Part shown: positions 22,545 through 33,900 of the stretch, piece after piece
Numbering within the stretch: position 1 is the stretch's first letter
Layout of the letters: each line of letters begins with the position of its first letter
Origin: Pachyseris speciosa
Taxonomy: Eukaryota > Cnidaria > Anthozoa > Scleractinia > Pachyseridae
Length of the DNA: 64,000 nucleotides
Direction: 5' to 3'
Assembly: GCA_016490735.1 (NCBI GenBank)
Contig: JAEMWC010000385.1
Coordinates: 65,001-129,000 of the forward strand
The notes under the pieces: model-generated
The model's input: the letters and a program-made list of their open reading frames with translations, nothing else
Told to the model about the DNA's origin: nothing
The model's database searches: none
Translations under genes and position numbers: made by a program

Positions 22545-24820
22545 ATGCGAAAACCGAATCAAACAATTTGTGTTATTATGCATAAACTTGAGCGTTGTAA
22601 AAGAAAGAGCGCGTACAAGAAACTAAACATGCTACGTCAACTTGTAAACAACTTTATTTGTAAGATTACAACATGAAATTTGCAGCGTATTCCGAAAGTT
22701 TCCAGCAACATTTTACAGAGATCTTCTCCAAAACATGTTTTAAAACTTAAAATTAAACTTTTGACTGAACTCAGACCCGTTTAAGTGAAACCTTCTGTGA
22801 TGCAATTCCAGGAAAGCTTCATCAAAACAAACGTGTTTGTCGCGTGTGTAAAACTATTGTCTGCAAAATGACGTCACTTCTGCATGTATAAAACCTAATG
22901 TATGTAGGTATGACGTAACGAAAATAGTGCCAGCGGTTATTAGCTGAGTGTTTTAGCCAATCAGAATTGAGATAGTGACACCAATGCATAATTATAGACG
23001 TCAACGCCTTAATTTTAGGGAATTTGACTGAAAAGTCAGTCAATGTGTACTCCATCTCTCCATCTCCAAGAACAATATATCAAAGTCCTGAGGCTATGTA
23101 AAATATAACTGCCCTTTGCTTTCATAGTAGTAGTTATAACCGGTTTTCCGTTACAGGCACAGAGCTTATCTTCTGTCTTTCTTTCGTTTCCAATAAACTC
23201 AGAAATGAGCTCATTAAAGTCGATTTCCTTATGTTTATGAAGATGTATCGTTGATAACGAGGACAGCCTCCCAGCTGACATTACGCTCCGTCTTGAGCCT
23301 TTTCACGATACTAAACAGTCTTCTTCAGTGTCATTTTTTCAGTGCCGATGGTAAAGAAATAATCTGAAATTGATTGTTTTGGCCATGGAAAACCTAGCAG
23401 AGCAAATTAAAAAGACAGGCCGATCCAAAGGCTATAAAACGAAGTGACCACAACACGTTCACTCTTTACCATCCCGCTTGCTTTCTAATCGCTTTTTCCC
23501 GCTTTGTCTTGACCATCCGGTCCACCAATGAGTCACGTCGCTTCTCTCTCTTGTTTTATCAACAGCATTTCAAAGAAATAAGCAAGGTTAAATGAATAGA
23601 ACTGAGTAAATTGTGTTTTTTACTGAAAAAAATCTTTTATGTATTTGCTTTTTTACTCATATATTTTATAATTCTTTTTTCCAACTTTTTCAGGTACACA
23701 CTTTCGTACGTGCGTACAGGTAGCTACCCCCCTGCGTTGATTTCACATGTTTTTACAGAGGCGATGATAAGTTAAGTATCAGCTCGTCCAGAGGGCCTGT
23801 CCCTCCGATCGTCCTGTCCGCCAGAAAAAGCCTGGTGCTAGGCGAAACAGGAGACAGGAGGTTACGAGCTGTTGTTATCGATACAGAAAAGAAAGGCAGG
23901 AAAAAAAATTAAGCCTGGATTCTTAACTAACTTCTCTCCTCCTGTCCATCATAAAATGTTTGACTATTTCATCGGTTTGTTTTTGGAATGCGTCATCCAT
24001 TAGGGGAGGCATCTATAGAAAACGTATTGAAGTAAAGAAGTACTGTTAAACAATGAAAAATTGGGCTTTTTTGGAGTTTAGTTTGATAGTAGCAACTGCG
24101 TATCAAAACGGACTCTCCGAAGTCCTACATAGTACAGTTTCATTTTTTTTAAACACTTAGGTTAAAAAATGTATACATGACGATAAACGCTTTATGTTTT
24201 TTGATGTAGGTTTGGTAGGCACTATTTAATTAGTAAGAAAAACCTAGAATTACAAACAAAATATCCACAATGCAAAATGTTTCCCTTTCTGTTTTAATTA
24301 CCTTTTCTCGTCATCCTTTAATAATTTCTGTGGTCTTGCCAAATTGAAAGCCGGCAAATATCGCGTCCTTCTGTCGTGTTTATGAGGAAAGCTAAGACTT
24401 CGGTAATTTTTGCAGGACGCTGGAATGACATTAAATTTGCATGGTGAGGAATTTGGCCAGGGCTCTATTTAGGATTAGAGGCATTGATTCAATTCTAGAT
24501 TAAGAAGGGAATTGGAAGGTAAAAGATTGATCTGGAAACGTCATTTGTTATCGGGTGGTCATTTGCCGCCGAGTACGAACGCGCAACGAATACGTTTTGT
24601 AATTGTATAGTGTTCGTCTCCCTCACATAAATACGTTTTTCTCCAAGATCGATATGTTCACAGATCGGAAATTTTGAAGGCTCAGAAAGAGTAACGTGGT
24701 GCCTCTCTAATAGAGGTGTTAATTTCCTTGCCATCGAAATGTACGCAGTGAATAGACATTTAATATATTTCAAATTACATTTTAATTAGCGTTCAAGTGA
24801 CGATGTTTACACAAATTATT
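22545..24820. other. Intergenic stretch, no supported gene
   Basis: Contains minus frames at 22822-23281 without recognised domain. An imperfect hairpin at about 23772-23872 has CAGCTCGT and ACGAGCTG at its ends. Directly downstream of the ZP gene stop (24821), ATTAAA on the minus strand at 24781-24786 is a plausible poly(A) signal. Confidence 0.4.
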
Positions 24821-27800
24821 TCATTTCGCAAGCAAATGATAACTGTCGACATGTAATCTCTTCCTTAAGGCTATGACTGCGACACCAAATATGGTTAGAG
24901 CTGCAATGGCGGCCATAGCTGTAACAAGAGGGATGTTCATACCAGCTGGGAGAAAAATGGTAACGGCACATATTGTTAATACTAAATTGTCATTATTGCG
25001 TCGGGTCCAGGGCACTGCAGCTAGTTCCTTTTTAAACTTTAAGCCGTATACATAGAAATTTCTTCAAAAAGCGAACTTATTGAACGCGTAAAAATGCAGA
25101 GAACCTGATACGAAAGGCAGATTTCAAATAATTACAGTCAAACCTGTGTTTAACGGTCACCCTTGGGAAATGGCTAACTGACCGCTTAAGGTGGGTACAC
25201 ACAGTTTTGTTAGGTTGAGTATGTGTCATTCGTTAAAGCGTTATGTGAGAAATATTGAAGCTTAGTAGCTGAAACTTGGCATAGGAAAAATATAGTGATG
25301 GAAGATTTTTATTACGACTAACATTGGGACTTTCGTGTGTCTTCGTGGTAATGCGATGATTAAAAGTAGCTCTAAAGTTTCACTTCTATATAAAGTCTAG
25401 TCATTAAATTTTGGAATGAACTTGCACACAGCTTTCAATAAATAAAGTATTGCTTGAAATGAATTCAAACAAATTTAACAAACGGATTTCTAAAATTAAA
25501 GAATAACTGTCCAGGGAAAATTGATTGTTTCATAGAATTTCTCTGTTAGACTTCTCAGTATATGAAATGCGTTGAAAATAATTCTGCCAAATTTTATCGA
25601 ATTCTAATGAGTAGATTTTGAAAATTTCTCGTTTGCGTGCGTCGTCTTAAAAAGGTAAAAAAGACAGTAGTCTCTCATGCTTTCCTTAGTACGCACGCGT
25701 ATCACAAGATAATAAGTGGAGTTTGCCAAAGTTCAGCTCGTTTTTCCATTTCTTGGTTGAGGACCGCGTTTCAATAGCCGACAAAAACAGGCAAAAACGT
25801 TTTCGACCCATATTTTTATTTTTTGATTTAAAACCTATGCTGTCCCGTGAATTTCAGCTGACGTCGCAGAAACTGTGTTCATCCAGCTTAATACAGGTTC
25901 GTATGTCAGTGTATTACGAATTTGACGTTGGAACAGCCCTAAACAAAATTGGCCATTGTAAGAGATTTATTTCTCTTGCTTATTTGTTGTAATTACGGCT
26001 TTTGAGTACTAGTTTAACCGTACATAATATACATTCGTTTAGTTTCCGCTTAATAAAGGGTGACAGTAAAATACAGGTTTGCTTAATACAGGTATGGCTG
26101 TAGCTTAGTTTGCCTTGGAATGGAATATATCTTTAAACATTTACTCAATAACCTGCAGCATTAGTAGTTTTTGCTGAATAGGTATCTGCAGAACCGTCAC
26201 TGTAATCCAGAGTGATTGGTCCTTGTGCCAGTGAATATACGGTGTGATGGCCGATGCTACGTCTTCGACGGGAGTCCTTCTGACATCCCCTGGCGCACCT
26301 GGACTGAGCATCGGTTGCATTGCAAATAACCACGTGACAGTGAATGAAGACAAACGGATGCTCCACAAACTCGAAGGCTTCCAATCCGAATCTATAGTTA
26401 CCACTGCGAGAAGGGTAGATAACTGCTGTATTGTCGAAAGCGCAGCTAATTAAATAAAAAGATAATAGTTATTTAATTTTGGGGTAACCTTGAGGAGGTA
26501 ATAAGAACTCTTTTAAAAGCTGTGTTTCAGGTTTGAACTTGTGGACAAAAAGCAGCAGAGGATGATGATTGTTTTAGTATATACCACAGAAGTTGAATAA
26601 TTAATGGACCAAACTTTACTTTATATGTGCCAATATAGCGACAAGTGGTCCGAAATTGTAAAATCCGCGCGCTGGCTGCTCGGAGGTGAATGGTCTTTGC
26701 TAATCACCTCCGAATTGAGCAATCAGAGCACGCGAAAAGCACTATTCACTTGTATGGTATATACTAATACTGCCTATTTTCTATGCTGATAGAAATTTTT
26801 ATCAAGACATGGGGGCTACTATAGGTATTTAGTTTAAGTAATGTACTCAACGAATCGTTTGTAAGCTGTTAATTGCTGTCGCAAAATGTGAATTGTGAAT
26901 GAAACAGCTTCCTCTATAGGTGCAAACGACGTAATGAGGCGCATTACTGAATAGAAGACAAAAAAGGGATAATTGTAAGGTCTTCACAGAGTGATACGTG
27001 TCAGATACGGAATTTCCACAATTACGCTCTTAGGTCGTATTCTTTCCGAAAATATCTTGGTTCTGTACCAGATTGCCTGTGCCCTAAAGTGGATAAGAAT
27101 GTTTGCCTTTTTGCTGTTAAAATTTCGCCAACAGCCGAGTTGCAAGTTATGTAGTCATGCAGTCGAATGGTTTTCATACTTAGAATAATCAGAATGTCAT
27201 GGAATCCAATGGTATCGTCATAACGGTGCGCGGGTTATTTAAAAAAAGTGTAACTTGGGAGACTAAGATGGTTTACTAGGTGGAAATTTGTTTCAAAAGT
27301 AACAACATATATTTATCTCACAAAGCCAGACTTTCCTTACAAATTATATAACAAAGCTAAAACACCTCAATAGCATCTCGGTACAGAGAAAAAAGTTGAG
27401 CTTATCGTTTTTGTATGTAACAAACAGTATTCGGAGAGATTCTTAGGCAAAGTTAGAAAATAAAAATACAATTGGTGAATTCTTACCCATTTTTTAATAT
27501 TAAAAGTTTGTTTGCATCATTCTCGTTGGGGGTTGGTGTAGCAAAACAGTTTACGGCCATTGTTGTCAGCCTTTCGTCGTCGCTCTCGACTTTTGCTTGC
27601 AAGTAGAGTTGTTGCCGAAGCTTCAATGTCACGGGAAAATCGGCTTGACTGTATGCGTCGGCATACCTGAGAATAAAGAGACAACCAAAAATATTATGCA
27701 GACATGCCTCAGTAGTTTGCGATTTCACGACTGGTTATAGCAATTATTATTATGGCAGTCTATTTGTGAGAGTTGTGTTCATCTCAACGAAATTGTGAAA

Positions 27801-29997
27801 TATGCATTCAGTATCGTCTCTGTTAACTTTCACTACTGTTGTTTTTTGGCTAAACTTTTACGATACAGATACAATTTTTGCAGGTGAAATATACTTTGGA
27901 GGGCATTATGTTCACCATGGCCTAAATCTAGGCGGACTTTGATATCAAACCTTTTGCTGTGGAACAATTCTAAGACAACGGTGAAGTTTCCTTGGCCTTT
28001 CTCCGAGAAAACAAGCTTTCGATTATTGGGTTTCATTCCGACAGCTGTTGCATCCCTGTAGTTGGAATAATAACAACTGAAAGGGATCTCAATCTGCCTG
28101 ACGCGTGTTATGATGTCGGATTGTTTCAGTGGAATCTCCAGCACTTTGTTACTGTAAACAATAGCCGCCTTGGTGTGCCTTCGTTTGGTGCTGCATCCTG
28201 TCAGCGGCGTTCTGAGACTGAAGTGGGTGGGAGTTTCAGTTGCTCCGCATCTCGGGTCCAGGAGCTGAAGATGTTCTCGGTCCATTCCTTTGAGGATGAG
28301 CTTGGGGATAGTAATCGACATATTGTTTTCAAGACAGCTGACGATGACACCCTTTGCTGGAATGCAAAAAGACAAGACAAATTGACATAAAGTTGTAAAG
28401 AAATGTGGGAAAGACGCACTTCTCAAGTAGACAGCTAAGGCATTGCAGGTGATTATCGTCAACAAAGGTTGATTGAATGATTATTTTCTTAATATGCTTT
28501 GTGGTACTCACCATTTAAGTAGTTTTGTTGAATATTGGAATTACCAATTGAGCTGCACTTGGAAGCGATTTCAACTGAATTCTCTAGAGAATAATGATTT
28601 CGATGTTGTGCAGATCATTCAGTGTCTTCATCTTACCTTCACAGGAATGTCCGTCATCAGCTAACGACAACTCTGGGTCAAGACATGAGCACATGTAACT
28701 TCCGTTCGTGTTGATACAGTCGTGAGAGCATCCGCCATTTTTTACCGAGCATTCGTCGATGTCTGAGAATAAGAAAGCCCCGTCAGCGATTACTTTCACC
28801 AGATTAGTTCACCTCTTAGACGTCAAAAGTGTGGCGGATATATATTTTGTTGAAAATTTAATTCTGAGTGGTCAGTCCACTGTAAATCGTCCAATGCCAA
28901 CACGATTCTCTTGTTTTTTCAAAGCAAGCGAGTCTCTCGTGGCTCGGTGATAGAGCAGCTGAACTAGCATTGGAAGGTCATAGGTCCTACTCCTGCTGGG
29001 AGAACTCGCAATTCTTTTTTTCCTAGTTTGCGTGAAACAGTATTGAATAAATCACATCTTCCATCCATTTATACAAGTTGTTAGTGTTTGTCTATAGCGA
29101 AAATGTGTAAATAGAGATCTGTAAAATTCAGTGTCATGTTTGTCTGATGAGAGTCATATTTAGAAGATTTGCTCAACAAAAGAGAAAGAAAGAAACTACG
29201 TATATCAATCTTACCTTGTTCACATATCGCTCCTTTGAATCCCCTGGTGCACTGACAAGAGTAGCTATCGCTTGCAGTAACCGAACAAGTTCCTCCGTTC
29301 TTACATGGGTCGCTGGCACATGGATTCACTGAGATTAGAAAAGATTATGTAGGTCAACGCATTTCAGTGCAGAAAATGGCGTGTGTTGGTCGCCACTTGT
29401 TTTTGGTTTTAGTTTAGCGCTCTAGGATCACCGGTTGCTGATAATGTTCTCCCAGGTGCTGAATGTTTCGGGTAAAATTTTCGAACAACCCGTAAATATC
29501 GCTTATGCACTCAACCACTCTTTCATAATGTCCAGAAAAGCTTGAGTTAGGAAAAATAATGGGCTATTACGGGCTTTAATAAATGAATTGTTCGATGTAA
29601 AATAGCCCATGAAGATTCGAATGATGTATAAATTTCTACACGCACGTTAAAACTAGAGACAAGGCAATTATACTGGACTACTCTTTTGAAGTTTTATGTA
29701 GTTCATTACCAGAGGTACTCGTCTGACGACATATACGTTTTTAAGCAATTTGCTTACAATAGTTTACCTTGGAGTTTGTTCAGCATTCTAATTTCTAAAA
29801 CTAAGTTTTCATAGCATCTTGGCATATATCTTACCACCCGAGGAATCTTCAATGAATGCTCCAGCTGGGAGAAGAGCAACTTGGTTAAGTTGGTTTGTGA
29901 GCGTATTATACGTTTCGTCTGTTTCAGGCCAAACTCCTTTTCCATCTGCAGTAAGAATGCGACAAAGAATCAGCAGTAGCACAACAACAGGACTCAT
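24821..29997 (-). CDS. EGF-ZP domain transmembrane protein (7 exons, 468 aa)
   Basis: Exons: 29997-29835, 29328-29215, 28762-28637, 28356-27951, 27666-27487, 26445-26153, 24945-24821. Phases are 1,1,1,2,2,1 and match at every junction; the sum is 1407 nt. Exon 1 has the signal peptide [19 protein letters not shown]. Exon 2 is a six-Cys EGF ([14 protein letters not shown]...CQC...GAIC). Exon 3 is a calcium-binding-type EGF starting DIDEC. Exon 4 is ZP-N with four Cys (VSC, RC, GC, SC). Exons 5-6 hold the linker and ZP-C (GCAFD, CHVVIC, RCARGC), then RRRR, a furin-type cleavage site. Exon 7 has a TM segment ([19 protein letters not shown]) and a short basic tail. The donor of exon 4 (GTTTGA) is weak. 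The layout recalls mesoglein and ZP proteins of coral skeletal matrix, so extracellular matrix assembly is likely by inference. Confidence 0.9.
25135..26100. mobile_element. TA-flanked TIR element in a ZP-gene intron
   Basis: The left end CAGTCAAACCTGTGTTTAACGG and the reverse complement of the right end CAGCCATACCTGTATTAAGC match at 13 of the first 17 positions. TA flanks both ends (25133-25134, 26101-26102), the Tc1/mariner target. It fills most of the intron between the ZP-C and transmembrane exons. No transposase. Confidence 0.6.
26667..26742. repeat. Hairpin repeat in ZP-gene intron
   Basis: CTCGGAGGTGA(A)T and A(A)TCACCTCCGA form a stem around GGTCTTTGCTA, flanked by GCGCGC/CACGCG-type sequence. 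Likely a tiny MITE. Confidence 0.55.
28930..29010 (+). mobile_element. tRNA-derived SINE-like fragment
   Basis: GTGGCTCGGTGATAGAGC has the shape of a tRNA D arm (box A), and GAAGGTCATAGGTCCTACTCC that of a degenerate T arm (box B). A short T run follows. The acceptor stem does not pair. It lies in the second intron of the minus-strand ZP gene. A weaker relative (AATGGAGGTCATAGGCTCTCC) is at 37240-37290. Confidence 0.5.
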
Positions 29998-30980
29998 GGC
30001 GAACCTACAATGTATTTTCAGTGCCTTGCTCGATCAGAAAAACGACAGAAAATGCAATTAGTGCATTCAACTTGGACCTTTTATAAGTCGTAGGTTATTT
30101 TTCATGCATAGTTTCATGCAAATCTTTCTTCACTGAGCAAGTTGACAATGCGGCGTGATTTATCAAAACCCGTTAAAGATGTTTTTTTTTTTCTGAAAAG
30201 GATGACGTAATGTTTTATCACTAAATGTAAGGTTCATCAGACTGCATGTTTTTTTGTTAAAATTATTGCTTTCAATAGTTCACTTACGAAAGTATTGCTA
30301 TCTTTCTCAACTTGCTTATCTCAAAGTCACTACTATTATCGAAACTTGTTAAGAATTTGTGTTTTGCTCGCACAAGGATGATTTAGTCGTATCTAATTGT
30401 ATGACAGGTTCATGACGTTGTTGCTGACAAATGCGAAGCATTTGAAAGCTAATTGGTGCACATATTGTTCATCTTTCGCAACTTATTTTGTCAAGGTCGT
30501 TGCCACTATGTTTTATTCCCATGAAAGTTGACGTAATCTGTCCTCATGCATGGATGTTTTTCTCTACCTTGATAGCGACCATTAAGTTTCTTTGATTGTT
30601 TCAAACGCTTATATACTAACGTGCACTCTTTAAAACTGGTTCTCAAGGCGAGTTTGGTTTCGTTCTGAAAAATTGCCCCAATGCAAACTAGTTTGATTTG
30701 CATTCTGCATGCAATGCTAATTAAAGAGGAGGGCATTCCGTTTTCCACTGTTGACGACTGATTTCTAACACCTCGCTTACCACTCAAATTGTTAACTCGA
30801 CAGTTTGACGGCTTATAACTTGCGTTATTTTGCGTTCTGTTGAAAGTAGCGACAAAAATTCCCAAGCTTTCCATGGAAGCCTTAAAAATGAGATGAAAGC
30901 AGTTCATTCCTTGACATTCTTCGTCTTTCGCAGTAAGCGCCGTTCGGTTTTGATCCAGTACTGAGGTTCTGTTATCCGAA
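29998..30980. promoter_or_regulatory. Shared intergenic region between divergent ZP genes
   Basis: Separates two head-to-head start codons. Contains the TATA box for the minus gene. No equally good TATA is seen close to the plus-gene start. A 133-codon minus frame (30506-30907) has no domain and no splice context, so I regard it as chance. Confidence 0.5.
30077..30085 (-). promoter_or_regulatory. TATA box of the minus-strand ZP gene
   Basis: TATAAAAGG on the minus strand, 80 bp upstream of the ATG at 29997. It is the strongest core-promoter match in the 983-bp interval between the two divergent ZP genes. Confidence 0.6.
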
Positions 30981-33900
30981 ATGCCGATTTTGAAATTTGT
31001 CTTTCTACTCCAATGTGTTTTAAACGTGGTGTTTTGTCAAACTTTAACTTCTCAAACGTTAACTTCTCATGTTACGTCGGGAAAACAAGAAACAGCTGCT
31101 AACAAAGGTAATTCATGTACTTTTTAGCTGAACACCTTAAAGCAAACTAGAACCTTTTCCAGTCGAGTTGATATAGTATCGTGTGTTCGATTCAGACGTT
31201 GTCCTGAACTTGTCGAAAACGCGTTGCTTTTATCAACAACACGACATGTTCAGCTCTGCGCGGATACGTTCGCGAATGTTTTTAGACAAACTGGCTCTGC
31301 TTCTACAACTAATTGCTCCATTACCACTTCATTAAGGCACGGATTATTTGTTTTTTTATGCGTGAACAATCTTACACAGTCGGCAAAATCTACGGTATGG
31401 AAAGAAACTGACTAGCCTAACAAGTCTCTTCAAATTTCTTGCCTATACCTTTAAAAAATGGCCAACATAAATAGTAAAAATATACATAGCCACGTTACAC
31501 ACCGAACTTCGCATGCATGTCTTATGGAAAATGGCTGCCTAACAGAGTTCAATGACTGCTTCAACTAATGCCACTTTGTGGAGGACAATGAAAGGACTTG
31601 CTGCATATATGAAATCTCAAGAGTCGTCTGTAAAACGGTCACGGTTTAGGTGTACATACGCATCATCGAGTAAAATCCTTTGACAATGCATTTATAGGGT
31701 TTCAAGCCTCTTTAAACATTAACCAGCTAAAAAAACTAAAGCAAAACAAACAAAAAGCCAAAAAGTTTTTAAGTTCATAAAACTGTCGTGAACAGCTCTG
31801 TTTTCAACCTCAGTGGAATGGAAAGATTTGTCTCCATTCTGGTGTACGAAACATGGCCGAGTGAAATTAACAGAGGACCAAGTGCCAAAGTCCGAGGACT
31901 GCAAGAAGCTGCGTGTCAAGTTGAATCCAAACTGCAAAGCTGTTGAGTGGTGGGCAAAGGCCGGCGGACTGTGCTTTCTATGTATTAAACCGTGGTTATG
32001 TACACGATACCGAGACCCCACCGACTTGGCCCATCCCCCTCACGTGTTTAAGTTACAATCAAGCGGTAAGAGCAAATGTGCAAGCAATCTCGTACCCAGA
32101 GTCCTCGGGCTATTTGGTCAGCGGGTGGACAGTAGTATACTATGTTGTTTTTACTCCGTTTTGGTGTCGAGCCATGTCGAGTTAGCTCGAGTTAATGCAT
32201 TAATATGTATAAGCTGGGTTCCCTTGAGTCGAGCCAGGTCGAGTTAGGTCGAGTCAATGACTTCAGCTATTGTAATAACCTAGGGAAAAAATGCGTTCCT
32301 CAATATCAATGAAGTGTCTAGCTAACTAGGTAAAAATGGGTTCCTCCATACTAATAAGCGTCGCTCTAGTACAATGAAAACAATAGACCTGCCCAAACTT
32401 GCCCGGGCTCTTTTTAACCCTGATTGGTTAGTCAAGAGTCTATTATGACTTCAAAATAAAAGCGGGTAGATTTCGAAAGCGCTATCGTTCAAGCAATTGC
32501 AATTGGCGGTGGTGGCGGTGGAAAACAATAGAATTGTGGTGGTGGAGCAGGAGGAGGAGGAGGGAAAACAATAGAATTGAGGAGGAGGAGGAGGAGGGAA
32601 AACAATAGAATTGAGGAGGAGGAGGAGGAGGAGGGAAATAATAGAATTGAGGAGGAGGAGGAGGAGGGAAAATAATAGAATTGAGGAGGAGGAGGAGGAG
32701 GAGGAGGAGGAGGAGGGAAAATAATAGAATTGAGGAGGAGGAGGAGGAGGAGGAGGAGGAGGAGGGAAAACAATAGAATTGAGGAGGAGGAGGAGGGAAA
32801 ATAATAGAATTGAGGAGGAGGAGGAGGAGGGAAAATAATAGAATTGAGGAGGAGGAGGAGGAGGAGGGAAATCTTTGATATAACTTTACTAGAAAATATA
32901 CGGCGAGGGAAAGTTTAAAGTCTTTTGTAGTATAGAGAAACTTGATTGATTTTTATTCATTGTGTATTTTAATCTTTCTGTATTCGCTAATAATGATTCA
33001 AGAAACGTGTTGTTCCAAAACATTCTGGTTGTCACGCAGTGCAACACTTTGATTCAGAAACTTTTAAGAGGAGTCATTATCTTCCAAGCGAAGATGAAGA
33101 CTATTGATTTTTCCTCCACACGAATTTTAAGAGGATGACTGATGTTTATTCATTGCAAATTACTTTCTGTATTGTTTCTGTATTCGCTGAGAAAAGACAA
33201 TAAAATTTATGTTTGTCTCTCAAGAAACGTGTAATTCATATTAGTCGCGTGTTTATATTGATCGTTCCAAACAACTTAAGCCGTCTATTGTCGTTGTTGA
33301 ATGGTAGAAGGTTGTCCCTTGGGTCTTTTTACTTCAGAGTTTGTATGCAAATATAGGGTAGTTTGGATCACTAGTTTTGAATAATTAGTGACTAACGGAG
33401 CGGAAAAGTTAAAGTTAGCTAAGTCGAATTTATTTTTATAGGCGAAGCTGTTAACACTTTCGGAAAATCGAACGATAATCTCGGAGATAAATTTTCTCAG
33501 CAAAGCAATTGCTTGAACGATAGCACTTTCGAAATCTACCCGCTTTTATTTTGAAGTCATAGACCCTTTTCATAATGGCGCCCGACAAATTATTCTTTTA
33601 TTCTTATGATAATGAGCCCTACTAGCCTCGTCAGCATGTGCAAAATTCAATAGAATTTTTTCATTAAAGTGAGGTTAGTAGGGCTAATTAACACATATGC
33701 AAAAGAATAATTAAAATCGTCCGCCATTATGAAAAAGGTCTATAATAGACTCTTGACTAACCAATCAGGGTTAAAAAGAGCCCGGGCAAGTTTGGGCAGG
33801 TCTATTGTTTTCATTGTACTAGAGCGACGCTTATTAGTATGGAGGAACCCATTTTTACCTAGTTAGCTAGACACTTCATTGATATGGAGGAACGCATTTT

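Noticed and set aside
30506..30907. 133-codon minus frame in the ZP intergenic spacer
   Set aside because: No domain, no signal peptide, no splice context; length is within chance for AT-rich sequence.
32489..32773. 94-codon Pro/Ser-rich frame on the minus strand
   Set aside because: It is a translation of the GGA minisatellite (TCC and CCT codons) and has no independent coding evidence.
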